Of a DNA stretch of 64,000 nt, positions 26,263 to 33,853 are shown one piece after another. Made by a program: the position numbers and the translations under genes. Below the pieces are notes generated by a model. That model was given only the letters and a program-made list of their open reading frames with translations, did not search any database and was not told the origin of the DNA. The stretch lies in the NCBI RefSeq assembly GCF_034422975.1, contig NZ_CP139873.1, forward strand, positions 1,488,001 to 1,552,000. Reading direction: 5' to 3'. The stretch is from Idiomarina sp. PL1-037. Lineage in GTDB: Bacteria; Pseudomonadota; Gammaproteobacteria; Enterobacterales; Alteromonadaceae. Positions within the stretch are counted from its first letter, which is position 1, and each line of letters starts with the position of its first letter.

Positions 26263-26931
26263 TTATTTATGGAAATAAATGCTCAAATCTTTTTCTTCCC
26301 ACTCAGGCAAATAAGGAATAGTAGCGAGCTCTTTTTCGCCCAGCAACTCACGTAACGACTCCAGGTTCTCGGCCTGTCGCGGCATAGGCTCGGCTCCGGT
26401 TTGCACGGCTATCCAGCCTGCAACCTCGCAACTTTCCTGCTTTATTGATTGTAAGCTGAGCAACGCATGGTTCAGGCAGCCTAGTTTTAACCCGACCACC
26501 AGCACAACTTTCGCATTAATGTCTTTTACCACCTGCGGCATACGTAGCCCGGGAGCCAGAGGTAACTGCCAGCCACCCGCTCCTTCAATCACCAAACTGT
26601 CTATTGACTGATCACGAAACCAATCTACCGCTTTCAACAAGCGCTGTTTGTCTATGATCACGTCATTGTCTGCTGCCGCAATATGAGGGGCTATTGCTGC
26701 TTCAAAGGTATAAGGATTGACCCTTTCGTAATCAAAAGAAGTATTCGATTGACGCATTAAACTCAGTGCATCTTCATTCACCAACTGTCCATTTTGCCAG
26801 TGACAACCGGATGCAACGGGCTTCATTACCGCAACGTGTTGCGACTGCTTTACTAAATACTGAACAAAAGCACATGCTGCAACGGTTTTTCCTGAATCGG
26901 TGTCTGTTCCGGTAATAAAATAAGTGCTCAT
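26263..26931 (-). CDS. bioD: Dethiobiotin synthetase
   Basis: Forms the ureido ring of dethiobiotin from DAPA, CO2 and ATP. P-loop GTDTDSGKT at residues 8-16, substrate segment MKPVASGC, and EGAGGWQLPL. It has 222 residues, normal for BioD. It is last in the bioB-bioF-bioC-bioD operon, 18 bases after bioC. Confidence 0.96.
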   Translation of the reverse strand: MSTYFITGTDTDSGKTVAACAFVQYLVKQSQHVAVMKPVASGCHWQNGQLVNEDALSLMRQSNTSFDYERVNPYTFEAAIAPHIAAADNDVIIDKQRLLKAVDWFRDQSIDSLVIEGAGGWQLPLAPGLRMPQVVKDINAKVVLVVGLKLGCLNHALLSLQSIKQESCEVAGWIAVQTGAEPMPRQAENLESLRELLGEKELATIPYLPEWEEKDLSIYFHK

Positions 26932-26949
26932 ATCAACTTAAACTCAATG

Positions 26950-27717
26950 CTACTTAACTAATTTAATATTAAGAATTGACCATTCAAGTGGCAATCCCTG
27001 CAAAGTCCGATGATTTTCGAAGGCATTTTCCAGCTGCTGCAGGCGGTTGCGCGTCATCAGCCCGGCGTTATCAGTTCGTCTCACATAATTGGCTCCAACC
27101 CCTTTAATACTGCCTATAAGTTCACGGACATTGCCAAAGTATTGAGTGTGTTCTTCTAACACGAATTCTGAACGACGCCAGTTAATTGAGTCGACTTCGT
27201 TCTGCACACTTTCTGCGCTTTTAAAGCGGTGCGTATGTTGCAAATCGTCCACGGCATTCCAGCTTTTTATGAAAGAATTGAAAGTACCCTCGACAACGGT
27301 ATTAACGGTTACAACACCACCCGGCTTTAAAAGGCGATAAGCTTCGCTCATCGCTTTTTGCAAATTATCGACCCACTGCATAGACAAATTAGCGAAAAGC
27401 CAGTCGACTGAATTGTCTGCTACAGGCAGAGCTTCCCATTCACCATTAACCCAGCTAAGTTCAGGATAATCCGCAGCCGCTTTAGACAACATAGCCGGAG
27501 CAATATCAACACCAAGATAATGATTCGCACGGGGTAAGAGCTCTGCTGTCGTTGATGCAGGTCCACAGCCAACGTCAAGCACTTGATTGACATCGGCGGG
27601 CCCCAGACTTAATAGCCGGTTCGCTGTTAACCGCTGAATACTCGCGTGCTGGTGATAGTCCTTTGCCGCTCTATTGAACTGCCGCGCAACAGCCTGTTGG
27701 AAATTCAATGGTTTCAT
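26950..27717 (-). CDS. bioC: Malonyl-ACP O-methyltransferase BioC
   Basis: SAM-dependent methyltransferase that methylates malonyl-ACP to start pimelate-moiety synthesis on the fatty acid machinery. Class I motif LDVGCGPASTTAEL (about residue 46), then YLGVDIAPAMLSKA and LFANLSMQWVDNL, typical of BioC. The opening VARQFNRAAKDYHQHASIQ also matches. 255 residues. It lies between bioF and bioD with gaps under 20 bases. The partner esterase BioH is not in this window. Confidence 0.94.
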   Translation of the reverse strand: MKPLNFQQAVARQFNRAAKDYHQHASIQRLTANRLLSLGPADVNQVLDVGCGPASTTAELLPRANHYLGVDIAPAMLSKAAADYPELSWVNGEWEALPVADNSVDWLFANLSMQWVDNLQKAMSEAYRLLKPGGVVTVNTVVEGTFNSFIKSWNAVDDLQHTHRFKSAESVQNEVDSINWRRSEFVLEEHTQYFGNVRELIGSIKGVGANYVRRTDNAGLMTRNRLQQLENAFENHRTLQGLPLEWSILNIKLVK

Positions 27718-27727
27718 AATGGGGACT

Positions 27728-28858
27728 TCATAACTGGCGAATAATCCTATCGACCCGATCCCAGAATTGAGTAAGCTCTGGGGTCGACATTTCTGACGTT
27801 AAGCTAAAACGAATACGAGAGCTTCCGACAGGAACCGTTGGCGGACGAATAACGCTGCATAAATACCCCTGAGCCTGTAGTTCTGTCGCCATGTGTAGCG
27901 CGTCCTCATCGGAGTTAAACAACCAGGTTTGTATGGCAGAATCGGATTCTACCGTTTTTAAACCGCGTTGCTTTAGTTGTTCCCGAAAATACTGAATGCG
28001 CTCAGCGAGTCTTGCGCGACGGTCATCGCCTTCTGCGCTGCGTACAATTTTTACTGAGGCTTTTATTGCAGCAGCCTGAGCCGGCGGCATGGCTGTAGAA
28101 TAAATGTAATCACGACAAAATTGGATCAGACTTTCAATTTCATCCCCCCCACCACAAACAAATGCGCCGCCGACACCTATTGCTTTCCCAAAAGTGCCGG
28201 TTATGACATCTGCAACATCGAAGTCCGCAGCTAATGACCCTCGCCCCTTAGCGCCATACGCGGCTATTCCATGCGCATCATCAAGCATAATTTTGAGGCC
28301 ATACTTGTGCTTTAAAGACGCCAGCTGGTTTAAATCACAGGCGTCTCCGTCCATGCTAAAAACACCTTCAGTCACTAACCAGTCGCCGGGCGACGCTTTA
28401 GCAACCAAAGGTTCTGGTTGGTCATGCGGATACCGCTTAAAACGCCCCTCGCCGTGCTGCATACCGTCAATAATTGAGGCATGAACTAATTTGTCGGCGA
28501 ACAGCTTTTGTTGCTTATCGACCAGAGTTGTCAACACACCATGGTTTGCCGCGAAACCTGAATTAAACAGCAAAGCTCTCGGTTTACCCAGCCACTCGGC
28601 CAGCAATTCTTCCAGTTCCTGATGAACCGCACTGTAACCGCTGAGCAAAGGTGAGCCTGTACTGCCAACACCCCAGGTATCAATAGCTTGCTTAAACGCA
28701 CGCTTTATATCCGGATGCTGACTTAGGCCGAGATAGTCATTGGTACTGAAATCCAATTGCCAATGAGCGTTGGCGCTACGTACCTTTCGCGAGCGAAACA
28801 GCGACGAGCCTTTACGCTGATTAAGCCGCTGTTGATACCCCGACACGATTTTTTCCAT
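27728..28858 (-). CDS. bioF: 8-amino-7-oxononanoate synthase
   Basis: PLP enzyme joining pimeloyl-ACP and alanine. The 376 residues include FSTNDYLGLSQHP, the cofactor-stacking His in DKLVHASIIDG, DDAHGIAAYG, and the Schiff-base Lys225 in GTFGKAIGVGG. Second gene of the bio operon, 24 bases after bioB. Confidence 0.96.
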   Translation of the reverse strand: MEKIVSGYQQRLNQRKGSSLFRSRKVRSANAHWQLDFSTNDYLGLSQHPDIKRAFKQAIDTWGVGSTGSPLLSGYSAVHQELEELLAEWLGKPRALLFNSGFAANHGVLTTLVDKQQKLFADKLVHASIIDGMQHGEGRFKRYPHDQPEPLVAKASPGDWLVTEGVFSMDGDACDLNQLASLKHKYGLKIMLDDAHGIAAYGAKGRGSLAADFDVADVITGTFGKAIGVGGAFVCGGGDEIESLIQFCRDYIYSTAMPPAQAAAIKASVKIVRSAEGDDRRARLAERIQYFREQLKQRGLKTVESDSAIQTWLFNSDEDALHMATELQAQGYLCSVIRPPTVPVGSSRIRFSLTSEMSTPELTQFWDRVDRIIRQL

Positions 28859-28882
28859 TCTCTATTCTTTGCCTATTCTCTA

Positions 28883-29920
28883 CTAAGACGCATCGTAGTA
28901 TCGAACAGGGTTTTGCTGTTCTTTTATCGCATCTTCAATAACCGCGGTATGAACTTCATCATCATAACCATCGCGCTGTTCAGGCTTTATTCCCAGACGC
29001 TCGAATAAACGTAAATCGGCATCCGCTTCAGGATTTGCTGTGGTCAGCAGTTTTTCACCATAGAAGATTGAGTTGGCACCGGCGAGAAAGCACAACGCCT
29101 GCATTTCATCGCTCATATCCTCACGACCGGCGGACAAGCGTACGTGCGAAGCCGGCATTAAGATACGAGCTACGGCAACCGTTCGCACAAATTCAAAGTT
29201 ATCCAGGTCTTCCAGCTTGGCAAAAGGCGTGCCTTCTACTTTAACCAGCATATTAATGGGGACACTTTCCGGGTGCTTAGGCAAGTTCGCCAACTGCACT
29301 AATAAAGAGGCACGGTCGGTGACGCTCTCGCCCATACCGACAATGCCTCCGGCACAGACTTTCATGCCGGCATCTCGCACATTATTTAGCGTATTCAATC
29401 GATCCTGATAGGTTCGGGTGGTAATGATGTCACCGTAAAACTCCGGTGAGGTATCAAGGTTGTGGTTGTAATAATCGAGACCGGCCTGCTGCAGCATTTT
29501 CGCCTGTTCATTACTTAACATGCCAAGTGTCATACAACTTTCCAAGCCCAATGCTTTCACGCCTTTAATCATTTCAATGACGTAAGGCATATCGCGGTCT
29601 TTTGGATTACGCCAGGCGGCGCCCATACAAAAACGGCTCGCGCCCTTCTCTTTCGCTGCCTGCGCTTCAGCCAGAACACTTTCTACAGCCATCAGACGTT
29701 CGCGATCCAGGCCGGTGTGGTAATGCGCACTTTGTGGACAATACTTGCAGTCTTCAGGACAGGCGCCGGTTTTAATCGACAACAAAGTGCTGACCTGAAC
29801 TTCGTTCGGGTTAAAATGTTGACGATGCACGGTTTGCGCTTCAAAAACTAAATCATTCAACGGCATCTGCAAAAGATTCTGAACTTCTTCAATGGTCCAG
29901 TTATTACGAATTTGTGGCAT
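28883..29920 (-). CDS. bioB: Biotin synthase
   Basis: Radical-SAM enzyme inserting sulfur into dethiobiotin. The [4Fe-4S] motif is Cys54, Cys58 and Cys61 (ACPEDCKYCPQ). Further conserved parts are RFCMGAAWRNPK and the [2Fe-2S] ligand Arg in RLSAGRE. It has 345 residues. It heads the bioBFCD operon and has the best promoter in the window, which it shares back-to-back with bioA. Confidence 0.97.
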   Translation of the reverse strand: MPQIRNNWTIEEVQNLLQMPLNDLVFEAQTVHRQHFNPNEVQVSTLLSIKTGACPEDCKYCPQSAHYHTGLDRERLMAVESVLAEAQAAKEKGASRFCMGAAWRNPKDRDMPYVIEMIKGVKALGLESCMTLGMLSNEQAKMLQQAGLDYYNHNLDTSPEFYGDIITTRTYQDRLNTLNNVRDAGMKVCAGGIVGMGESVTDRASLLVQLANLPKHPESVPINMLVKVEGTPFAKLEDLDNFEFVRTVAVARILMPASHVRLSAGREDMSDEMQALCFLAGANSIFYGEKLLTTANPEADADLRLFERLGIKPEQRDGYDDEVHTAVIEDAIKEQQNPVRYYDAS

Positions 29921-29956
29921 GGTAAATCTCGTGTGCTTGGCAAATTATGGTCGACT

Positions 29957-29984
29957 AGAATAATCCAGCTCGATACACTGTCAA
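29957..29984 (-). promoter_or_regulatory. bioB: bioB promoter
   Basis: Read on the - strand: TTGACA (29984-29979), 16-base spacer, TATTCT (29962-29957), 37 bases before the bioB start. The -35 is perfect and the -10 matches four of six. Confidence 0.65.
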
Positions 29985-30010
29985 TATACTTTCAGTTTAA
30001 TACTTTACAA
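29978..30010. promoter_or_regulatory. Possible degenerate BirA operator
   Basis: Half-sites CTGTCAATA (29978-29986) and ACTTTACAA (30002-30010) with a 15-base spacer. The right half matches the GGTTTACAA half of the known BirA site at seven of nine; the left half is poor (five of nine). It overlaps the bioB -35 and lies just before bioA, the same placement as the E. coli bio operator. Inference. Confidence 0.35.
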
Positions 30011-30021
30011 TAGTTTACTTT

Positions 30022-31317
30022 ATGAGCAAAAGTGATATTGAGTTTGACCGACAGCACATTTGGCACCCATACACCTCTATGCTGAATCCCTTACCTGCTT
30101 ATAAAGTTGAGTCTGCAAAAGGGTGCAGGCTCACTCTGGATAACGGTCAGGAGGTGATTGATGGCATGTCTTCCTGGTGGGCTGTTATTCATGGGTATCG
30201 CAACCCACGCTTAGATGCCGTTGCTCACAGTCAGATAGATAAAATGAGCCACGTTATGTTTGGCGGTATCACGCATCAACCCGCTATTGATCTTGCGCGA
30301 CGTCTTATTGAACTAACTCCCGAGTCTCTTCAGCGGGTATTTATTGCCGATTCAGGCTCTGTCAGCGTTGAAGTTGCCATAAAAATGGCCTTGCAATACT
30401 GGTTGGCGCAGGAACGTCCGGAGAAACACCGGTTGTTAACCATCAAGGGCGGCTACCACGGCGACACCTTTAAAGCGATGTCAGTTTGCGACCCGGTCAA
30501 CGGTATGCACCATCTCTTTAATAAGGCTATTAACTCTCAGCTCTTTGCCGATGCTCCATCGCTAACCCCGGACGATGACTGGACCGCGACCGCAGGTGAC
30601 GAGCTCATACACTGGTTTGAGCAACATCAAGGTCAGATGGCAGCCGTTATTCTTGAACCTATTGTTCAGGGAGCCGGTGGTATGCGTTTTTATCACCCTG
30701 AATACTTAAGGCTTATACGCCAGCTTTGCGACGATTTTGAGGTATTACTGATAGCGGATGAAATTGCGACAGGCTTTGGTCGTACCGGCAAGCTTTTTGC
30801 CTGCGAACACGCAGGAATTACACCTGACATTCTCTGCGTTGGTAAAGCACTGACCGGTGGTTACATGACGTTGGCGGCCACGCTAACCACAAAAAAGGTA
30901 GCAGAAACCATTGGTCACGGCCCCGGAGGCGGAGCATTAATGCACGGCCCCACCTTTATGGGCAACCCTTTAGCGTGTTCTGTTGCGGCTGAGTCGCTGG
31001 CGATTGTTGCTGAGGGTAAGTGGCAGCAACAGGTTGCTGAAATAGAAACCCAGTTAAAGCAGCAACTTCTTCCCCTGGTTGAATATAATGCGGTAAAAGA
31101 CGCGCGAGTCTTTGGGGCTATTGGCGTATTAGAAATGCACCACCCAATTGATGTCGCCGTTGCACAAAAACGTTTTATTGAATTAGGGGTTTGGATACGC
31201 CCGTTCGGACGCTTACTTTATATTATGCCGCCTTATGTTATTTCTAAGAACGAACTCAGCTCTTTAACCAGTGCCATGCAAGACTATGCTGAAAATCAAA
31301 GTTCTACTAAGGCTTAA
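30022..31317 (+). CDS. bioA: Adenosylmethionine-8-amino-7-oxononanoate aminotransferase
   Basis: PLP aminotransferase using SAM as amino donor to make DAPA. The opening FDRQHIWHPYTSM matches E. coli BioA, with SSWWAVIHGY, DEIATGFGRTG, and Schiff-base Lys275 in CVGKALTGGYM. 431 residues. Divergent from bioB. There is no clear ribosome site before the ATG (the upstream bases are T/A-rich), so translation may be weak or the leader very short. Its TAA overlaps the stop of the convergent small membrane gene. Confidence 0.96.
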   Translation: MSKSDIEFDRQHIWHPYTSMLNPLPAYKVESAKGCRLTLDNGQEVIDGMSSWWAVIHGYRNPRLDAVAHSQIDKMSHVMFGGITHQPAIDLARRLIELTPESLQRVFIADSGSVSVEVAIKMALQYWLAQERPEKHRLLTIKGGYHGDTFKAMSVCDPVNGMHHLFNKAINSQLFADAPSLTPDDDWTATAGDELIHWFEQHQGQMAAVILEPIVQGAGGMRFYHPEYLRLIRQLCDDFEVLLIADEIATGFGRTGKLFACEHAGITPDILCVGKALTGGYMTLAATLTTKKVAETIGHGPGGGALMHGPTFMGNPLACSVAAESLAIVAEGKWQQQVAEIETQLKQQLLPLVEYNAVKDARVFGAIGVLEMHHPIDVAVAQKRFIELGVWIRPFGRLLYIMPPYVISKNELSSLTSAMQDYAENQSSTKA

Positions 31318-31673
31318 TAACCAAAGAAATAAATTGATAGTCCACCTAAACAGCTCATGATCAGTATCAGGATATTCAGCCAAAGGTGCTGCTTGTCCTG
31401 ACGAAAAAGAACATAATTGAGAATAAAGCTCAGCAGACTCACGCATAGCCCAATAACCAAAAGGATGACAAATAAGTCACCTAACGTAATGTGCCAGTAG
31501 TCACGGACAGATACCCCGAAAATTTCAGTTAAAATGGTGTTACGCTCGGGTTTTGCGTAATTAAAGACAACGGCGGCAATAACAAAAATAAGCCAGCCAA
31601 AAATAGACAACCATCCCAGAACACGTGACCAAAATGGTACCTGCTTTAAATCCGCTAAGGATCCCCTTTTCAT
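31314..31673 (-). CDS. Small membrane protein, unknown function
   Basis: Predicted inner-membrane protein of 119 residues with four hydrophobic segments (about 18-38, 63-84, 93-112 separated by short loops; the second helix pair is dense). Conserved-looking features are YAKPERNTILTEIFG and RDYWHITLGDLFV. It fills the gap between bioA and asnS, and an AGAGAG precedes the ATG. I do not recognise the family, and nothing in the sequence points to an enzyme. Its coding potential is supported by sole occupancy of the region and membrane-like composition. Confidence 0.7.
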   Translation of the reverse strand: MKRGSLADLKQVPFWSRVLGWLSIFGWLIFVIAAVVFNYAKPERNTILTEIFGVSVRDYWHITLGDLFVILLVIGLCVSLLSFILNYVLFRQDKQHLWLNILILIMSCLGGLSIYFFGY

Positions 31674-31703
31674 AATTTTTCTCTCTGTTCTCAGGGGTTA
31701 TAC

Positions 31704-31731
31704 TTGAGTCTGCGCCAAAGCGCGGTAACAT
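31704..31731 (+). promoter_or_regulatory. Probable asnS promoter
   Basis: TTGAGT (31704-31709), 16-base spacer, TAACAT (31726-31731), about 50 bases before asnS. Confidence 0.45.
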
Positions 31732-31780
31732 AGCAACCTTTCTATAGCAAAATAGTGTAAATTTCGGAGAAAACCAACTC

Positions 31781-33181
31781 ATGTCGTATGCTTCTGTAGT
31801 GGATGTTCTGACGGGAAAAGTCGCTGTCGATGAGACCGTCACGGTCCGGGGCTGGGTCCGTACCCGCCGTGACTCTAAAGCCGGTATTTCATTTATTAAC
31901 TTGCACGATGGCTCATGCTTTGATGCCATTCAGGCCGTGGTTCCGGCAGAACTTCCCAATTACAGTAATGAAGTTCAGAAACTGACGACCGGTTGCTCTG
32001 TAGCTATTACCGGTGTTGTCGTTCCTTCTCAGGGCAAAGGTCAGTCATTTGAACTGCAGGCAACTAAAGTTCATGTATACGGTTGGGTAGAAGATCCAGA
32101 CACCTACCCTATGGCGCCCAAGCGTCACAGCATGGAATATTTACGTGAATACGCACATTTGCGTCCGCGCACCAACATTACCGGTGCAGTCATGCGTGTT
32201 CGTAATGCATTATCTCAGGCTATTCATCGCTTCTTCCATGAGGAAGGTTATTTGTGGGTGAGCACACCAATCATTACAACGTCTGATTGTGAAGGTGCCG
32301 GTGAAATGTTCCGTGTTTCAACACTGGACATGCTGAATATCCCGAAAACAGATAAAGGCGAAGTCGACTACTCTGAAGATTTTTTCGGCAAAGAAGCCTT
32401 TTTAACCGTTTCCGGGCAGCTAAACGTTGAGTCTTACGCCAGCTCGCTGTCTAAAGTTTACACCTTTGGGCCGACATTCCGCGCTGAAAACTCAAACACC
32501 AGCCGTCACTTGTCTGAATTCTGGATGGTAGAACCCGAGCTGGCATTCGCCACGTTAGATGATGTTGCCGGCTTAGCCGAAGCCATGCTCAAGTACGTGT
32601 TTAAAGCCGTACTTGAAGAGCGCCCGGACGACATGGCTTTCTTTGCCGAGCGCATTAACTCTGACGCTATCAGCCGTTTAGAAGCCATTGTTAATAACGA
32701 CTTTGTGCATATGGATTACACCGACGCCATCGAAATACTGAAAAACTGTGATAAAAAGTTTGAGTACTCGGTTGAATGGGGTGTGGATTTACAATCAGAG
32801 CACGAGCGTTATCTAGCTGAAGAGCATGTGGGTGCGCCGATTATTCTGAAAAACTACCCGCGCGATATCAAAGCGTTTTACATGCGTCAGAACGAAGACG
32901 GCAAAACCGTTGCCGCTATGGACGTTTTAGCGCCAGGTATTGGTGAGATTATTGGTGGTTCCGCCCGTGAAGAACGTTTAGACATTCTTGACCAGCGCAT
33001 TGAAGAAATGAACCTGCCAAAAGAAGAGTACGGCTTCTACCGCGATTTGCGTCGTTACGGTACTGTTCCTCACGCCGGTTTTGGCTTGGGTTTTGAGCGC
33101 TTAGTGGCTTATGTCACCGGCGTACAGAATATTCGTGACGTTATACCGTTCCCCCGGGCTCCGAAAAGTGCTGAATTTTAA
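31781..33181 (+). CDS. asnS: Asparaginyl-tRNA synthetase
   Basis: Class II aminoacyl-tRNA synthetase charging tRNA-Asn. N-terminal OB-fold anticodon domain (VTVRGWVRTRRDSKAG), motif 2 in FRAENSNTSRHLSEF, and motif 3 in GFGLGFERLVAYVTG followed by IRDVIPFPRAP. 466 residues, the E. coli length. GGAG lies before the ATG. The stop overlaps the convergent nitroreductase by four bases. Confidence 0.97.
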   Translation: MSYASVVDVLTGKVAVDETVTVRGWVRTRRDSKAGISFINLHDGSCFDAIQAVVPAELPNYSNEVQKLTTGCSVAITGVVVPSQGKGQSFELQATKVHVYGWVEDPDTYPMAPKRHSMEYLREYAHLRPRTNITGAVMRVRNALSQAIHRFFHEEGYLWVSTPIITTSDCEGAGEMFRVSTLDMLNIPKTDKGEVDYSEDFFGKEAFLTVSGQLNVESYASSLSKVYTFGPTFRAENSNTSRHLSEFWMVEPELAFATLDDVAGLAEAMLKYVFKAVLEERPDDMAFFAERINSDAISRLEAIVNNDFVHMDYTDAIEILKNCDKKFEYSVEWGVDLQSEHERYLAEEHVGAPIILKNYPRDIKAFYMRQNEDGKTVAAMDVLAPGIGEIIGGSAREERLDILDQRIEEMNLPKEEYGFYRDLRRYGTVPHAGFGLGFERLVAYVTGVQNIRDVIPFPRAPKSAEF

Positions 33182-33744
33182 TCCAGCACTAAATCATTGC
33201 CGTTCATAAAAAACGGTGATGAATCTTTTTGAGGCTTTATTGGCGTAGGGACTGCAGGTGTCCCTACGTACAGAAAGCCGACAATGGCATCGTCTACAGA
33301 TAACCCCATCTGCTCTTTGATAAAATCGTCCTCGGCCATCCATCCGGTACGCCAGATAGCACCAATATCTTGTGCAAAAGCCGCTTGCTGCATGCCGTGA
33401 GTTGCACAGGCAACCGTACACAGCTGCTCATCACGAGGGACTTTCGGGTGTTCCTGAAAACGCAGACAAGAAACAATTATCATTGGTGCCCGAAAAGGCA
33501 GCTGCCCAGCCTGCTCTATGACCGTTTCCGAAAAGTCATTAAGGCGGGCAGCCTGCTGGTAGATATCCGCCAGAATTTGCCTCTCTTTTCCCTGAAATTG
33601 AATAAACTGATATGGCGTTAGTCCCATATGATCGGGCGCGCGAACAGCTGAAGCTTTTATTAATTCCAATTGCTCTACAGTAGGGCCAGGTTCACTCAAA
33701 CGCGGCATGGAGGAACGGCGGGTTAATAATTCTTTGGCATTCAT
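33178..33744 (-). CDS. ydjA: YdjA-type nitroreductase family protein
   Basis: FMN-dependent nitroreductase-fold protein of 188 residues, close to the E. coli YdjA minimal type. It opens ELLTRRSSMPRLSEPGP, has APDHMGLTPYQFI (FMN-binding region) and ends VGTPAVPTP. Physiological substrate unknown. In E. coli ydjA, sppA and ansA are also neighbours; here ydjA is divergent from sppA-ansA. Confidence 0.88.
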   Translation of the reverse strand: MNAKELLTRRSSMPRLSEPGPTVEQLELIKASAVRAPDHMGLTPYQFIQFQGKERQILADIYQQAARLNDFSETVIEQAGQLPFRAPMIIVSCLRFQEHPKVPRDEQLCTVACATHGMQQAAFAQDIGAIWRTGWMAEDDFIKEQMGLSVDDAIVGFLYVGTPAVPTPIKPQKDSSPFFMNGNDLVLD

Positions 33745-33763
33745 ACTTCAACCTTATTCAATG

Positions 33764-33780
33764 TGTAACGGTTAGTTACA
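33764..33780. promoter_or_regulatory. Operator-like inverted repeat between ydjA and sppA
   Basis: TGTAAC and GTTACA, perfect 6-base arms with a GGTTA spacer, 20 bases upstream of the ydjA start. The shape is that of a dimeric regulator site. No regulator gene is adjacent. Confidence 0.35.
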
Positions 33781-33853
33781 TTCTCTGGCTGGTCTGTCAC
33801 TCAGACATTCGATATGCTAAGGCCTGTTTTAATTAGCAAATGAGAATTTAACT

